NCBI RefSeq assembly: GCF_013002715.1
Contig: NZ_JABENB010000001.1
Coordinates: 2,294,001-2,358,000 of the forward strand
Length of the DNA stretch: 64,000 nucleotides
Source: Flexivirga aerilata
Lineage (GTDB): Bacteria; Actinomycetota; Actinomycetes; Actinomycetales; Dermatophilaceae
Direction of reading: 5' to 3'
Part shown: positions 42,581 to 51,967 of the stretch, one piece after another
How positions within the stretch are numbered: the first letter of the stretch is position 1
Layout: each line of letters begins with the position of its first letter
The notes under the pieces: generated by a model
The model's input: the letters and a program-made list of their open reading frames with translations, nothing else
What the model was told of the DNA's origin: nothing
The model's database searches: none
Program-made: the position numbers and the translations under genes

Positions 42581-44080
42581 TCAGGCGCGGCCCTCCGCGA
42601 GCTGCACGAGCGTGCGCACCGCGAAACCGGAGGCGCCGGTGTCGATGTAGCCGTACTTCTCGTCGGTGGAGTATGCCGGGGCCGCGATGTCCAGGTGCAC
42701 CCACGGCAGCTGGTTGCCGTCCTTGTCGTCGCCGACGAAGTCCTGCAGGAACAGCGCGGCCACGATCATCCCGCCCATCCGCGGGCCGGTGTGCTTGGTG
42801 TCGGCGACGAGCGACTTCATCCCCGAGCGCAGGTGCTGCAGCAGCGGCATCGGCCAGAAGTCCTCGCCGGCGGCGGTGGCCGCGGCGACGACCTCGTCCC
42901 GGGTGGCGTCGTCGTTGCCGAGGGCGGCGGCGGTGCGCGAGCCGAGGGACAGCACGGCCGCGCCGGTGAGGGTCGCGACGTCGACGATCAGGTCGGGCTT
43001 CTCGCGGGAGGCGAAGCAGAGGCCGTCGGCCATCACCAGGCGTCCCTCGGCGTCGGTGTTGATGACCTCCACGGTCTTGCCGTTCGGCATGGTGACGACG
43101 TCGCCGGGTCGCTGCGCGTCGGCGCCGGTGAGGTTCTCGGCCAGGCAGAGGTATGCCGTGACGGCGACCGGCAGGCCGAGCTCTGCGATGGCGGCGATGC
43201 CGGCGGCCACCGCGGCGGCGCCCGCCATGTCGCACTTCATCGTGATCATGCCCTCGGCGGGCTTGATGCAGAGGCCGCCGGAGTCGAAGGTGATGCCCTT
43301 GCCGACGAACGCCAGGTGCTGCTTGGCCTTCGCGGGCCGGTAGCTGAGCGTCACCAGGCGCGGGGGCCGGGCCGAGCCGCGCCCGACGCCGACCAGGCCG
43401 CCGGCGTTCGCCTTGGCGAGGGCCTTCTCGTCCTGCACCTTGACCTTGACGTTGCTGCCGGCGAAGTGCTCCTTCACCTGCTCGGCGAAGGACGCGGGGT
43501 AGAGGTCGAGCGGCGGGGTGTTGACCAGGTCCTGCGCCCATGCGCGCTGCTCCGCCACGACGCCCGCCCGCTTCACGCCGGCGCGGACTGCCTTGTCCTT
43601 GGCCAGCGGGGAGAGCACGGTGACCTTGGCGATCGGGGTGGCGGTCTTCGTCGACCGGTAGGCGTCGAACTCGTAGGCACCGAACAACGCGCCCTCGCCG
43701 GTCGCGACGACCAGCTCGGTGGTCTCGGCCGGGAACGCGAAGGCGACCGCCTTGGCCTTGCCCCGCAGCGCCCGGGTCGCCGCCCCGGCGGCGCGTCGTA
43801 CGGCCTCCACGTCATCGGTGGTGGGCGCCGAGTCCAGCCCGGACCCGCTCACCACGACCAGCCCGTCGACACCGGGAACGCCTGGCAGACGGACGATTTC
43901 GTCGGCCGCGCCGGTCGCGGACAGCGCCTCGAGCGCGTTGTCGACGTGTTCCTGCGCGGCCCGGTCGAGCGCGGTCGCCGGCGCGACCCTCGCCTGTCCG
44001 TCCTGCTGCACGGCGAGGACGACGACCGCGTCGGCCTTGCTCTTGCTGGCGGATGTGTCTGTCACGGTCAACGTCGGCAC
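42581..44080 (-). CDS. pepA: Leucyl aminopeptidase (M17)
   Basis: Manganese/zinc-dependent cytosolic leucine aminopeptidase, 499 residues, family M17. The catalytic C-terminal domain shows GKGITFDSGGLCIKPAEGM (metal Lys and Asp), MKCDMAGAAAVAA and the family signature NTDAEGRLVMADGL with the catalytic Arg. The N-terminal macro-like domain is the first 170 or so residues. The start is the GTG at 44080 with GAAGGAG upstream; longer in-frame starts would run into the divergent gcvT promoter. Orthologous to mycobacterial PepB and divergent from gcvT, as in that genus. Confidence 0.95.
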   Translation of the reverse strand: MPTLTVTDTSASKSKADAVVVLAVQQDGQARVAPATALDRAAQEHVDNALEALSATGAADEIVRLPGVPGVDGLVVVSGSGLDSAPTTDDVEAVRRAAGAATRALRGKAKAVAFAFPAETTELVVATGEGALFGAYEFDAYRSTKTATPIAKVTVLSPLAKDKAVRAGVKRAGVVAEQRAWAQDLVNTPPLDLYPASFAEQVKEHFAGSNVKVKVQDEKALAKANAGGLVGVGRGSARPPRLVTLSYRPAKAKQHLAFVGKGITFDSGGLCIKPAEGMITMKCDMAGAAAVAAGIAAIAELGLPVAVTAYLCLAENLTGADAQRPGDVVTMPNGKTVEVINTDAEGRLVMADGLCFASREKPDLIVDVATLTGAAVLSLGSRTAAALGNDDATRDEVVAAATAAGEDFWPMPLLQHLRSGMKSLVADTKHTGPRMGGMIVAALFLQDFVGDDKDGNQLPWVHLDIAAPAYSTDEKYGYIDTGASGFAVRTLVQLAEGRA

Positions 44081-44185
44081 GACGCGGGGCTCCTTCTGAT
44101 TCGAAATTCGGTCGACGCGGACGATACGCCGCGACGGTGAGAGTCGCCGCACGGTGTCGCCGGTGCCCCGGCTACGGTGCGGTGC

Positions 44186-45289
44186 ATGACTGCGGAGCCG
44201 AAGACGTCCCCCTTGCACGACCGCCATGTGGCCCTCGGTGCCAAGCTAGCCGATTTCGGCGGATGGCAGATGCCCATCGAGTATCCGGGTGGCGGGGTGC
44301 TGCGCGAGCACACCGCGGTGCGCGAGCGCGTCGGCATCTTCGACGTCTCGCACCTCGGCAAGGCGCTGGTCAGCGGGCCGGGCGCGGCCGACTTCGTCAA
44401 CTCCTGCTTCACCAACGACCTGCGCAAGGTGGCACCGCCGAAGGCGCAGTACACGATGTGCCTCGACGACGCGACCGCCGGCGTCGTCGACGACCTGATC
44501 CAATACTTCACCTCCGAGGACGAGATCTTCGTCGTGCCCAACGCGGCCAACACCGCCGAGGTGGTGCGGTTGCTGCAGGCCGCGGCGCCCGAGGGCATCG
44601 AGATCACCGACCAGCACACCGAGTACGGCATCATCGCGGTGCAGGGCCCGAAGGCGCCCGAGGTGGTCGCGGCGCTGGGGCTGCCGACCGACCTCGACTA
44701 CATGTCCTTCCGGGTCGCGCAGTGGGAAGGCCGCGAGGTCATCGTGCTGCGGTCGGGCTACACCGGAGAGAAGGGCTTCGAACTCGTCCCGCGCTGGGAC
44801 GACACCCCGGCGCTGTGGGACGCACTGGTCGAGGCGATGGCGCCGTATGACGGCCTGCCGTGCGGACTCGGCGCTCGCGACACCCTGCGCACGGAGATGG
44901 GCTATCCGTTGCACGGCAACGACCTGTCGCTCGACATCACCCCCAACATGGCGCGCGCCGGGTGGGCGGTCGGCCGCGGCAAGGACGCGTTCTGGGGCAA
45001 GGAGGCGCTGCAGCGGCAGAAGGACGCCGGCGGCTACCGGCTGACGTGGGGCCTGCTCGCGACCGGGCGCGGCATACCGCGCACGCACTGCGCGGTGAAG
45101 GACGCCTCGGGTGCGGTGATCGGCGAGGTCACCTCGGGCACCATGTCGCCGACCCTGAAGCAGGGCATCGCGCTGGCGTTGCTCGACCGTGGCGTGGCCG
45201 AGGGCGACGAGGTCGTCATCGACGTGCGCGGTCGCGACCTGCCGGCGAAGGTGGTCAAGCCGCCGTTCGTGCAGGTCGAAACCGCCTGA
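44186..45289 (+). CDS. gcvT: Aminomethyltransferase (glycine cleavage T protein)
   Basis: T protein of the glycine cleavage system: releases ammonia from the aminomethyl-lipoyl H protein and passes the one-carbon unit to tetrahydrofolate. 367 residues, normal length. Typical blocks are ADFGGWQMPIEYPGG (about residues 21-35), GIFDVSHLGKALVSG, SRDxx-type GYTGEKGFELV and GLGARDTLRTEMGYPLHGND. The ATG at 44186 is 7 nt after TACGGT, consistent with a leaderless transcript. The H and P proteins are not in the window. Confidence 0.96.
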   Translation: MTAEPKTSPLHDRHVALGAKLADFGGWQMPIEYPGGGVLREHTAVRERVGIFDVSHLGKALVSGPGAADFVNSCFTNDLRKVAPPKAQYTMCLDDATAGVVDDLIQYFTSEDEIFVVPNAANTAEVVRLLQAAAPEGIEITDQHTEYGIIAVQGPKAPEVVAALGLPTDLDYMSFRVAQWEGREVIVLRSGYTGEKGFELVPRWDDTPALWDALVEAMAPYDGLPCGLGARDTLRTEMGYPLHGNDLSLDITPNMARAGWAVGRGKDAFWGKEALQRQKDAGGYRLTWGLLATGRGIPRTHCAVKDASGAVIGEVTSGTMSPTLKQGIALALLDRGVAEGDEVVIDVRGRDLPAKVVKPPFVQVETA

Positions 45290-45330
45290 GCGACAACAGT
45301 TTCGGGCCGACCTGTTCGGTGGACTCGGGG

Positions 45331-45867
45331 TCAGTGGACGCGGGGGCTGTCGCTGAGGTCGAGCGCGCGGCCGCCGACGACGAGCACGACGTGGGGGAGC
45401 GCCGCGCCGATGAGTCGGTTGGCCTGCGCCACGGCCAGGTGCAGCGTGCGGCCTTCGTCGGTGCCGGCATCCGGCGCCCCGCCGGCGTCGGTGCTCACCA
45501 GCACCACGTCGAACGGCACGCCGAGACAGAGCGTGACCAGCTCGTCGGCGGCGCCCGCGACCGTGTGCAGCGCGCGGCCGGTGTCCGACGACGCGTCGGC
45601 CCGCTCGAGCAACTGCCGCACCCACGCGGTCAGGTCGGGCACCAGCACCGCGTTGCGGGCACGCAGGATGGTCCGGGCGAGGTCGTCGGTGGGGGTGGGC
45701 GACCAGTGGTCCGGCCACGCGGCGGTGTCGTTGCCCGGTGCGGGCTCCTCCTCGCCGAGGGTGGCGACCGTTGCCGCGTCCTGCCCCGCCAGGAGGCTCA
45801 CGGCATACCTGCCGTGCCCACTGCCCTGACCCCCGAGCACCAGAGTCGCCGGCACCAAGCTCACCAT
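45331..45867 (-). CDS. CobU-like nucleotide-binding protein with altered P-loop
   Basis: Protein of 178 residues whose order of motifs resembles adenosylcobinamide kinase/guanylyltransferase (CobU): an N-terminal P-loop-like LVLGGQGSGHGRYA and a C-terminal VAQANRLIGAALPHVVLVVGG. In active CobU the loop is G(G/A)xxSGKSxxA; here the essential Lys is His and the next Ser is Gly. Either a degenerate CobU or a repurposed paralogue. The ATG at 45867 is used; a GTG at 45876 is equally possible. It converges with gcvT and is divergent from the malic enzyme gene. No other cobalamin gene is near. Confidence 0.65.
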   Translation of the reverse strand: MVSLVPATLVLGGQGSGHGRYAVSLLAGQDAATVATLGEEEPAPGNDTAAWPDHWSPTPTDDLARTILRARNAVLVPDLTAWVRQLLERADASSDTGRALHTVAGAADELVTLCLGVPFDVVLVSTDAGGAPDAGTDEGRTLHLAVAQANRLIGAALPHVVLVVGGRALDLSDSPRVH

Positions 45868-46015
45868 CCTCGTCACTGTCGTTCGTCACACGCATCACAC
45901 GCGTCGAAGCGAGCGTAGCCATCGAACGTCGGTTCGGGGAGAGGGGTGAGCCCCGCCGCCGTCTCGTGAGAAGCGGTCGCCCGAGCGCAGCCCGATGTGC
46001 TTGTCTGATGCCGCC

Positions 46016-47167
46016 ATGAGTGAGAGCAGCCCCACACCCGATGTCAGCGGACCGGTTTTCGTCGCCCACGAGGGCGGCAAGCTCGAGTCGGTACCGACTA
46101 AACCGCTTCGTGACCGGGACGACCTGTCACTGCTCTACACCCCCGGTGTCGCCGACGTGTGCCGCGCGATCGCGGCCGACCCCGAGCTGTCCTTCCGCTA
46201 CACCACCCGCCACAACACCGTCGCGGTCGTCACCGACGGCACGGCCGTCCTGGGCCTTGGCGACATCGGCCCCGAGGCCGCGCTGCCGGTGATGGAGGGA
46301 AAGGCGGTGCTGTTCAAGCACTTCGGCGGGGTCGACTCGGTGCCGGTGTGCCTGGAGACCGGCCCGGTGGAGGAACTCGTCGACGCCATCGCGCGCATCG
46401 CGCCGACCTACGGCGGCATCAACCTGGAGGACATCTCCGCGCCGCGCTGCTTCGACATCGAGGATGCGCTCAAGGAGCGCCTCGACATCCCGGTCTTCCA
46501 CGACGACCAGCACGGCACGGCGATCGTCACGCTCGCCGCGCTGCTCAACGCGGCCACGGTGGTCGGTCGGGAGCTTCCCTCGCTCCGGGTCGTCATCGCC
46601 GGGGCGGGTGCGGCCGGTGTCGCGATCGCGAACATCTTCGAGCGTGCCGGCATACCCAATGTGGTCGTGGCTGACTCGCGAGGCGTGATCTCCCGGTCCC
46701 GCGAGGACCTCGGACCGCACAAGCGCAAGCTCGCCGAGAGCACCAACCCGCGCCAGGTGACCGGCTCACTGGCCGACGCACTCGACGGCGCCGATGTCTT
46801 CGTCGGGGTGTCCGGTGGGTCGGTGCCGGAGGACGCGATCGCCCGAATGGCAGACGGCGCAATCATTTTCGCGTTGGCCAACCCCGACCCCGAAGTGCAC
46901 CCCGAGGTCGCCGCACGGCACGCCGCGGTGGTCGCCACCGGGCGGTCGGACTTTCCCAACCAGATCAACAACGTGCTGGCGTTCCCGGGGCTGTTCCGCG
47001 GTGCGCTCGACTCCGGCGCCAAGGCCATCACCGAGCAGATGAAGCTCGCCGCCGCCGAGGCGATCGCGGCCCTGATCGAAACGCCGACCGCCGACGAGAT
47101 CGTGCCGTCGGTGTTCGACGAGCGCGTCGCGCCGGCGGTCGCGGAGGCGGTCCGGGCACACGCCTGA
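46016..47167 (+). CDS. NAD(P)-dependent malic enzyme
   Basis: Oxidative decarboxylation of L-malate to pyruvate; short bacterial form, 383 residues, without a phosphotransacetylase tail. [18 protein letters not shown] (about residues 38-55), the metal site in [20 protein letters not shown] and the nucleotide-binding [21 protein letters not shown] are visible, followed by [12 protein letters not shown] and [20 protein letters not shown] or NADP preference cannot be told. Start ATG 46016. It lies alone between the divergent CobU-like gene and the convergent DUF937 gene. Confidence 0.95.
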   Translation: MSESSPTPDVSGPVFVAHEGGKLESVPTKPLRDRDDLSLLYTPGVADVCRAIAADPELSFRYTTRHNTVAVVTDGTAVLGLGDIGPEAALPVMEGKAVLFKHFGGVDSVPVCLETGPVEELVDAIARIAPTYGGINLEDISAPRCFDIEDALKERLDIPVFHDDQHGTAIVTLAALLNAATVVGRELPSLRVVIAGAGAAGVAIANIFERAGIPNVVVADSRGVISRSREDLGPHKRKLAESTNPRQVTGSLADALDGADVFVGVSGGSVPEDAIARMADGAIIFALANPDPEVHPEVAARHAAVVATGRSDFPNQINNVLAFPGLFRGALDSGAKAITEQMKLAAAEAIAALIETPTADEIVPSVFDERVAPAVAEAVRAHA

Positions 47168-47212
47168 GCCCGGCCCGCGGTCTGCGGCCGGACCTGCGTC
47201 GCGGGCCCGGGC
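47168..47212 (+). terminator. Possible GC-rich terminator hairpin
   Basis: GCCCGGCCCGCG (47168-47179) can pair with CGCGGGCCCGGGC (47200-47212) with one bulged base across a 20-nt loop. It lies right after the malic enzyme stop and beside the convergent DUF937 stop. There is no T-run. Confidence 0.4.
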
Positions 47213-47842
47213 CTACTGCTTGCGGCCGCCGCCGAGCAGTCCGCCGAGGATCTCGCCGAGTCCACCGGGCAGGGCACCGGCCTGACCCTGCGACGCGCCG
47301 CCCTGGCCGCCACCGCCCAGGATGCTGCCGAGGATGTCGCCGAGGCCGCCGCCGCCACCGGTCTGCTGACCGCCGGTGGGTGCCTGCTGCTGACCGGCCG
47401 GCTCCTGGCCGCCCGCGGGAGGCTGCGCACCGGTGTTGCTCCCGGTCGGCTGCGGCGCCTGCTTGCCGCCGAGCACCCGGTCGGCGAGGTACTTCAGGAC
47501 GATCGGGGCGAGGATCGGCAGCAGTTTGCGGACCAGGTCGTTGCCGCCGCCGAGGCCGCCGAGTTGCTGCACCACCTGGTCGGTGTTGCCGCCGAAGACG
47601 TTGCCGACGATCTTGTCCGCCTCCTCCGGCTGGACGGTCGAGGGGTCGCGGTCCTGGTGCTGGCTGAGCGCCTCGGTGAGCGACGCCGCGCCGCCCGCGT
47701 CCGCCGCATTGGCCTGCATGCCGCCGAGCAGCGCCGGCACGACCTGCTCGGCCGCGGCCTGCACCTGCTGCGGGTCGGAGCCGACCTGCGCGGCGATCTG
47801 GTCGATCGGGAGCTGACCGAGGATGTCCGATGATGCGCTCAT
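47213..47842 (-). CDS. DUF937 domain protein with Gly/Gln-rich tail
   Basis: Protein of 209 residues. Residues 1-115 match the DUF937 fold (for example VVPALLGGMQANAADAG and KLLPILAPIVLKYLADRVLG). The remainder is a low-complexity Gln/Pro/Gly segment that ends with repeated GGLGDILGSILGGG-like units. No signal peptide. The function of DUF937 is unknown. A weak ribosome site (AAGGACGA) precedes the ATG at 47842. Confidence 0.82.
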   Translation of the reverse strand: MSASSDILGQLPIDQIAAQVGSDPQQVQAAAEQVVPALLGGMQANAADAGGAASLTEALSQHQDRDPSTVQPEEADKIVGNVFGGNTDQVVQQLGGLGGGNDLVRKLLPILAPIVLKYLADRVLGGKQAPQPTGSNTGAQPPAGGQEPAGQQQAPTGGQQTGGGGGLGDILGSILGGGGQGGASQGQAGALPGGLGEILGGLLGGGRKQ

Positions 47843-47897
47843 TGCTCGTCCTTGTCGTGAGTGACGGATGACGCGGTGAGCGTAGCGGCCCGAGGGC

Positions 47898-48593
47898 TCA
47901 GTCGGAACGGCTCGATTCGTGCACGAGGATCGCGACCTGCACCCGGTTGTCGGCGGCGAGCTTGGTCAGCACCCGCGACACGTGCGCCTTCACGGTCGGC
48001 ACGCTCATGTAGAGCTGGCGCGCGATGTCGGCGTTGGACAGGCCCTCGCCGATCAGAGCGGCGACCTCGCGCTCGCGGTCGGTGAGCACGGTGAGCTTGT
48101 CGCGCGCGGCCTGACGATCGCGGTCCGGTCCGGCCGTCACCCGGTCCACCAGCTGCCGGGTCACCGACGGCGACAGGATCGGGTCGCCGGCGGCGACCGC
48201 CCGGACGGCGTCCACCAGACGCTCGGGCGGGGTGTCCTTGAGCAGGAAGCCGCTCGCGCCGGCGCGCAGCGCCTGGACGATCAGGTCGTCGGAGTCGAAC
48301 GTCGTCAGCACGATCACCTGAGGCGGATCTGGTTGCGCCAGAATCCGTTTCGTCGCCTCGATGCCGTCCATGACCGGCATCCGGATGTCCATCAGGACCA
48401 CGTCGGGCCGCTCGGTCGCCACCGTCTGCGCACCTGCCGCCCCGTCGGCCGGGTCGGCGGCCAGCACCTCGATGTCGGCGGCGCCGCGCAGGATGATGCG
48501 CAGGCCCGCGCGCACCAGGGCGTCGTCATCGACGAGCAGCACCCGGATGGGCGTCGACGTGGTGGACGGGTCCTCAGGAGTCGGCGAGCTCAC
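47898..48593 (-). CDS. NarL/LuxR-family response regulator
   Basis: Response regulator of 231 residues. The receiver domain has VLLVDDDALVRAG (acidic pair), the phosphorylation Asp in DVVLMDIRMPVMDG and the Lys in GFLLKDTPPERL. The C-terminal LuxR helix-turn-helix is LTDREREVAALIGEGLSN then LYMSVPTVKAHVSRVLTKL. The GTG at 48593 is the likely start, inside the last 20 bp of the histidine kinase gene, so the pair is translationally coupled. It probably controls the divergent ABC transporter genes. Confidence 0.93.
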   Translation of the reverse strand: MSSPTPEDPSTTSTPIRVLLVDDDALVRAGLRIILRGAADIEVLAADPADGAAGAQTVATERPDVVLMDIRMPVMDGIEATKRILAQPDPPQVIVLTTFDSDDLIVQALRAGASGFLLKDTPPERLVDAVRAVAAGDPILSPSVTRQLVDRVTAGPDRDRQAARDKLTVLTDREREVAALIGEGLSNADIARQLYMSVPTVKAHVSRVLTKLAADNRVQVAILVHESSRSD

Positions 48594-49776
48594 CGGGCCA
48601 CGGTAGCCGGGCACGGACCACGAAGTCGCCCGCCCGGTCGCGTCCCGAGGTCAGCTCGCCGCCGACCAGGACCGCCCGCTCGGTCGCCCCGACCAGACCG
48701 AGGCCGGCACCGGGCAGCCCACCGTCGGCGTCCGACGCAGGCGGCAACGGGTTCCACATCCGCAGCCGCAGACTGTCCCCGTCGTGGCGCAGTTCGATGT
48801 GGATCTTCTTGCCCGGAGCGTGTTTTCGGCGGTTGGTCAGGCCCTCCTGGACGATGCGGTAGGCGTTGCGCGACACCAGGTCGCTCAGCCCGCTGAGGTC
48901 CGACGGCATGTCGAGCTCGGCCGGCCCGTCGGTGCTCTCCGCGGTCGACACCAGTGACGGCAGATCGGCCAGCGTCGGCTGCGGCGCGTCCGGCGCGGCT
49001 TCCTCACCGGCCGGCGGGTCACGCAGCACGCCCAGCACCTCGCGCAGCTCGCTGAGCGCGGCGTGGGCGTTGTCGCGGATGATCGCCGACGACTCCTGCA
49101 ACTCCTCCTGGCTGAGGTTCGTGCGGTAGGCGAGGGCACCGGAATGCATGGCCACCAACGAGATGCGGTGAGCCAGCACGTCGTGCATCTCCCGCGCGAT
49201 GCGGGATCGTTCGGCGACCCGGGCCTGCTCGACCCGCAGCTGCTGGCGGCTCTCGGCGTCGAGCAGGCGGTCGTGCAGACCGGCGATCAGCAACCGGCGC
49301 GCCCCGATCGCCAGGCCGGTCGCGATGCAGAAGCCGAGCGCGAGGAACCCGAAGACGTAGGCGGCGATCCAGTCGCCCTCGGTCTCCTCCGGGGAGTGGA
49401 AGAACCACTGGTAGACGACCCCGCCCGCCAGGTAGACCACCGACGCGACGATCACCGGACGCCATCTGCGGTGGGTGGTGAGCGAGATCAGCGCGATCGC
49501 CGCAGCGCCGTTCGCAGCCGTCGACAGCGCGCACACCGCACCCAGTGTCAGCGCGATCGCGAGCGGCCACCGGCGCCGAAACAGCAACAGCACCAAGGAA
49601 ATCAGCCCGAGCAGGATGTCGAGCAGGATCCAGTTCTCACCGTCCCGATAGCCGCGCACATCGTTGGCGGCCTGGGTGATCACCAGCAGCGCGCCGACGG
49701 CGACGGCCAGCAACTCCCGCCACGTCTCACCCCAGATGTGCCGGCGACGGCTGACACCGGGAAGCGCGAGATTCAC
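48574..49776 (-). CDS. Two-component sensor histidine kinase (HisKA_3 type)
   Basis: Membrane sensor kinase of 400 residues. About five to six hydrophobic segments fill residues 20-175, with no large extracellular loop, typical of DesK/LiaS-like kinases that sense the membrane. The phospho-acceptor is His in IAREMHDVLAHRIS; the HATPase region has RIVQEGLTNRRKHAPG (N box) and GAGLGLVGATERA (G box). The start is the GTG at 49776; TACGCT lies 7 nt before it, suggesting a leaderless message. It is divergent from an ABC transporter operon 111 bp away, a common arrangement for antibiotic- or envelope-stress systems. Confidence 0.92.
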   Translation of the reverse strand: MNLALPGVSRRRHIWGETWRELLAVAVGALLVITQAANDVRGYRDGENWILLDILLGLISLVLLLFRRRWPLAIALTLGAVCALSTAANGAAAIALISLTTHRRWRPVIVASVVYLAGGVVYQWFFHSPEETEGDWIAAYVFGFLALGFCIATGLAIGARRLLIAGLHDRLLDAESRQQLRVEQARVAERSRIAREMHDVLAHRISLVAMHSGALAYRTNLSQEELQESSAIIRDNAHAALSELREVLGVLRDPPAGEEAAPDAPQPTLADLPSLVSTAESTDGPAELDMPSDLSGLSDLVSRNAYRIVQEGLTNRRKHAPGKKIHIELRHDGDSLRLRMWNPLPPASDADGGLPGAGLGLVGATERAVLVGGELTSGRDRAGDFVVRARLPWPGELADS

Positions 49777-49887
49777 GCCGACCAGCGTATGCGTCCGCGG
49801 GCGCAGCACCACGTCATACCAAAGTCGGGGTCGGATCCAGCCCCGCGGCCGATGTGCGACCGACCTTCGGATTGCCAGGCTGGAGCC

Positions 49888-50787
49888 ATGATCAAAGTCG
49901 AGGACCTGACCCGCCGCTACGGTTCGTATGCCGCGGTCGACTCGGTGTCGTTCGAGGTGCAGCCCGGCACGGTGACCGGCTTCCTCGGACCGAACGGCGC
50001 CGGCAAGTCGACCTGCATGCGGATGATCTGCGGCCTGACCCCACCCACCTCCGGCACCGCGACCGTGCTCGGCAAGCCCTATGCCGAACTGCCCAACCCG
50101 GGCCGGCACGTCGGCGTGCTGCTCGACGCGGCCGCCCAGCACAACGGCCGCACCGGCCGGGAGATCCTGACGCTCGGGGCGATCATGATGGGTCTGGAGC
50201 GGCGACGCGTCGACGAGATGCTCGAACTGGTCGGCCTCAACAAGGAGGAGTCCCGGCGCCGCCTGCGTGACTACTCGCTCGGTATGCGGCAGCGGCTCGG
50301 CATCGCCCACGCGTTGCTCGGCGACCCCAAGGTGCTGATCCTCGACGAGCCGGCCAACGGCCTGGACCCCGCGGGCATCCGCTGGATGCGCGGCCTGCTG
50401 CGCGGCTTCGCCGACGAGGGCGGGACCGTCCTGCTGTCGTCGCACCTGCTGCACGAGGTCGAGGTCGTCGCCGACGACCTCGTCGTCATCGGCCGCGGCA
50501 AGATCGTGGCCGAGGGCGCGAAGTCGGCGCTGCTGTCCGCGGCCGGCACCACGGTGCGCACCACCGACGACCAGCGGCTGGCGAACGCGCTGGAAAGCGC
50601 CGGTTTCGGGGCAAACCCGGCCACCGGCGGCGGCATACACACCGACGCACTGCCCGAGCAGGTCGGCCGCATCGCACTGGAGCACCAGGTCGTGCTGACC
50701 GAGCTGCGCCAGGCGGGCACCGCCGGCCTGGAGGAGATGTTCCTGCAACTGACCGCGGCCGACGCACGTGAAGGAGTGGCGGCATGA
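49888..50787 (+). CDS. ABC transporter ATP-binding protein
   Basis: ATPase of 299 residues of the bacitracin/lantibiotic-type (BcrA/CcmA-like) family. Walker A GFLGPNGAGKSTC (about residues 33-45), signature region YSLGMRQRLGIAHALL (the usual LSGG is YSLG, normal for this group), Walker B VLILDEPANGLDP and H-loop LLSSHLLHEVE. GGAGCC sits just before the ATG. Its stop overlaps the permease ATG as ATGA. Divergent from the two-component system that probably regulates it. Confidence 0.94.
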   Translation: MIKVEDLTRRYGSYAAVDSVSFEVQPGTVTGFLGPNGAGKSTCMRMICGLTPPTSGTATVLGKPYAELPNPGRHVGVLLDAAAQHNGRTGREILTLGAIMMGLERRRVDEMLELVGLNKEESRRRLRDYSLGMRQRLGIAHALLGDPKVLILDEPANGLDPAGIRWMRGLLRGFADEGGTVLLSSHLLHEVEVVADDLVVIGRGKIVAEGAKSALLSAAGTTVRTTDDQRLANALESAGFGANPATGGGIHTDALPEQVGRIALEHQVVLTELRQAGTAGLEEMFLQLTAADAREGVAA

Positions 50788-51587
50788 CCACACAACTGAT
50801 GGCGGACGAGCGGATGCCGTCCCGCATCGCCGACGAGACCATCACCGGGGTGCCGTTCGCGCGCCTGGTGAAGCTCGAGCTGCGCAAGCTCGTCGACACG
50901 CGCGCCGGACGGGTGCTGCTTGCGGTCGTGGTGGCGCTCCTGGTCGGCATCTCGCTGATCCCGATGCTCGCCGGCAAGCCGACCGAGGACAAGAACTTCA
51001 ACGACTTCCTGCAGATCGGCTCGATCGTCCTGCAGTTGCTGCTGCCGATCATCGGCATCCTCGCGGTGACCAGTGAGTGGTCGCAGCGCACGGGTCTGGT
51101 GACGTTCACGCTGGAACCGCGTCGCACCCGCGTAGCGCTCTCCAAGTGGGCGGCGTCGGCGATCATGGGCCTGCTCGGTGTCGCCACCGGCTTCGCCGTG
51201 GCCGCGGTGTTCACCCTGCTGACCGACATCGTGCGGGGCAGCGACCCGTCGTGGAGCATCAGCTGGGAGGTGGTGCTCGGCATCGTCGTCGGGCAGCTGC
51301 TCTACATCTCGATCGGCGTGGCCTTCGGCATGCTGATCCAGAACACCCCCGGCGCGATCGTGGCCTACCTGCTCATTCCGAGCCTGTGGTCGATGGTCGG
51401 CAGCTTCTCGTGGATGGCGAACATCTCCGCGTGGGCCGACACCACCAAGACGATGGGGCCGTTGCTGGACGCCAGCATGCAGGGCGACGACTGGGCCAAG
51501 CTCGGGGTGTCCTTGCTCATCTGGCTCGTCATCCCGATGGTCGCGGGCATCTGGCGGATGACCCACAGCGAGGTGAAGTCCGGCTGA
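50784..51587 (+). CDS. ABC transporter permease (ABC-2 type)
   Basis: Membrane partner of the preceding ATPase, 267 residues with about six hydrophobic segments. The pattern EWSQRTGLVTFTLEPRRTRV (about residues 95-114) is the cytoplasmic loop characteristic of BcrB-like permeases (TTE/SEW..RT...). A 4-base overlap with the ATPase gene couples translation. A hairpin terminator follows 17 nt after the stop. The exported or sensed compound is unknown. Confidence 0.9.
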   Translation: MTTQLMADERMPSRIADETITGVPFARLVKLELRKLVDTRAGRVLLAVVVALLVGISLIPMLAGKPTEDKNFNDFLQIGSIVLQLLLPIIGILAVTSEWSQRTGLVTFTLEPRRTRVALSKWAASAIMGLLGVATGFAVAAVFTLLTDIVRGSDPSWSISWEVVLGIVVGQLLYISIGVAFGMLIQNTPGAIVAYLLIPSLWSMVGSFSWMANISAWADTTKTMGPLLDASMQGDDWAKLGVSLLIWLVIPMVAGIWRMTHSEVKSG

Positions 51588-51604
51588 TCGGCCGCTTCAC
51601 CGAC

Positions 51605-51650
51605 GACGAAACCCACTGGGCCCATCGGGGGAGTCCAGTGGGTTTTCGTC
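51605..51650 (+). terminator. Terminator after the ABC transporter operon
   Basis: GACGAAACCCACTGG (51605-51619) pairs with CCAGTGGGTTTTCGTC (51635-51650) with a single bulged T and a 15-nt loop. The right arm contains TTTT. It is placed directly downstream of the permease stop. Confidence 0.82.
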
Positions 51651-51672
51651 TGCCCTCACTAAGGTTGCCCGC

Positions 51673-51885
51673 ATGAGCGGATGGACCTGGACCTACGAAG
51701 ACACCGCTGGCGCCGCGCTCCGTGCGCCCGAACTCGTCACCACGGTCTTCCCGACCCAGAACGACGCGGAGAGCTGGCTGGGCGAGCACTGGCGGTCGCT
51801 GGCCGACGCCGGGGTGGCGGCGGTGACGCTGCACGAGGACGACGCCGTCGTCTACGGGCCGATGCCGCTGTCCGACGGCTCCTGA
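51673..51885 (+). CDS. Small conserved hypothetical protein
   Basis: Protein of 70 residues, acidic, starting MSGWTWTYEDTAGAALR and containing TVFPTQNDAESWLGEHWRS. No domain is recognised, but similar short proteins with the F(P/D)TQ.DAE.WLGE pattern occur in actinobacteria (from memory). TAAGGT lies 7 nt before the ATG, a leaderless layout. It stands alone between a terminator and the convergent DUF3043 gene. Confidence 0.7.
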   Translation: MSGWTWTYEDTAGAALRAPELVTTVFPTQNDAESWLGEHWRSLADAGVAAVTLHEDDAVVYGPMPLSDGS

Positions 51886-51967
51886 CGGGTCTTGACGGGG
51901 GCTGAGCGCTCCTGACCTGGGGCGTGATCGGCGCCCCGTGGTCAGCGCGTCAGATGTCGAGGGCGCG

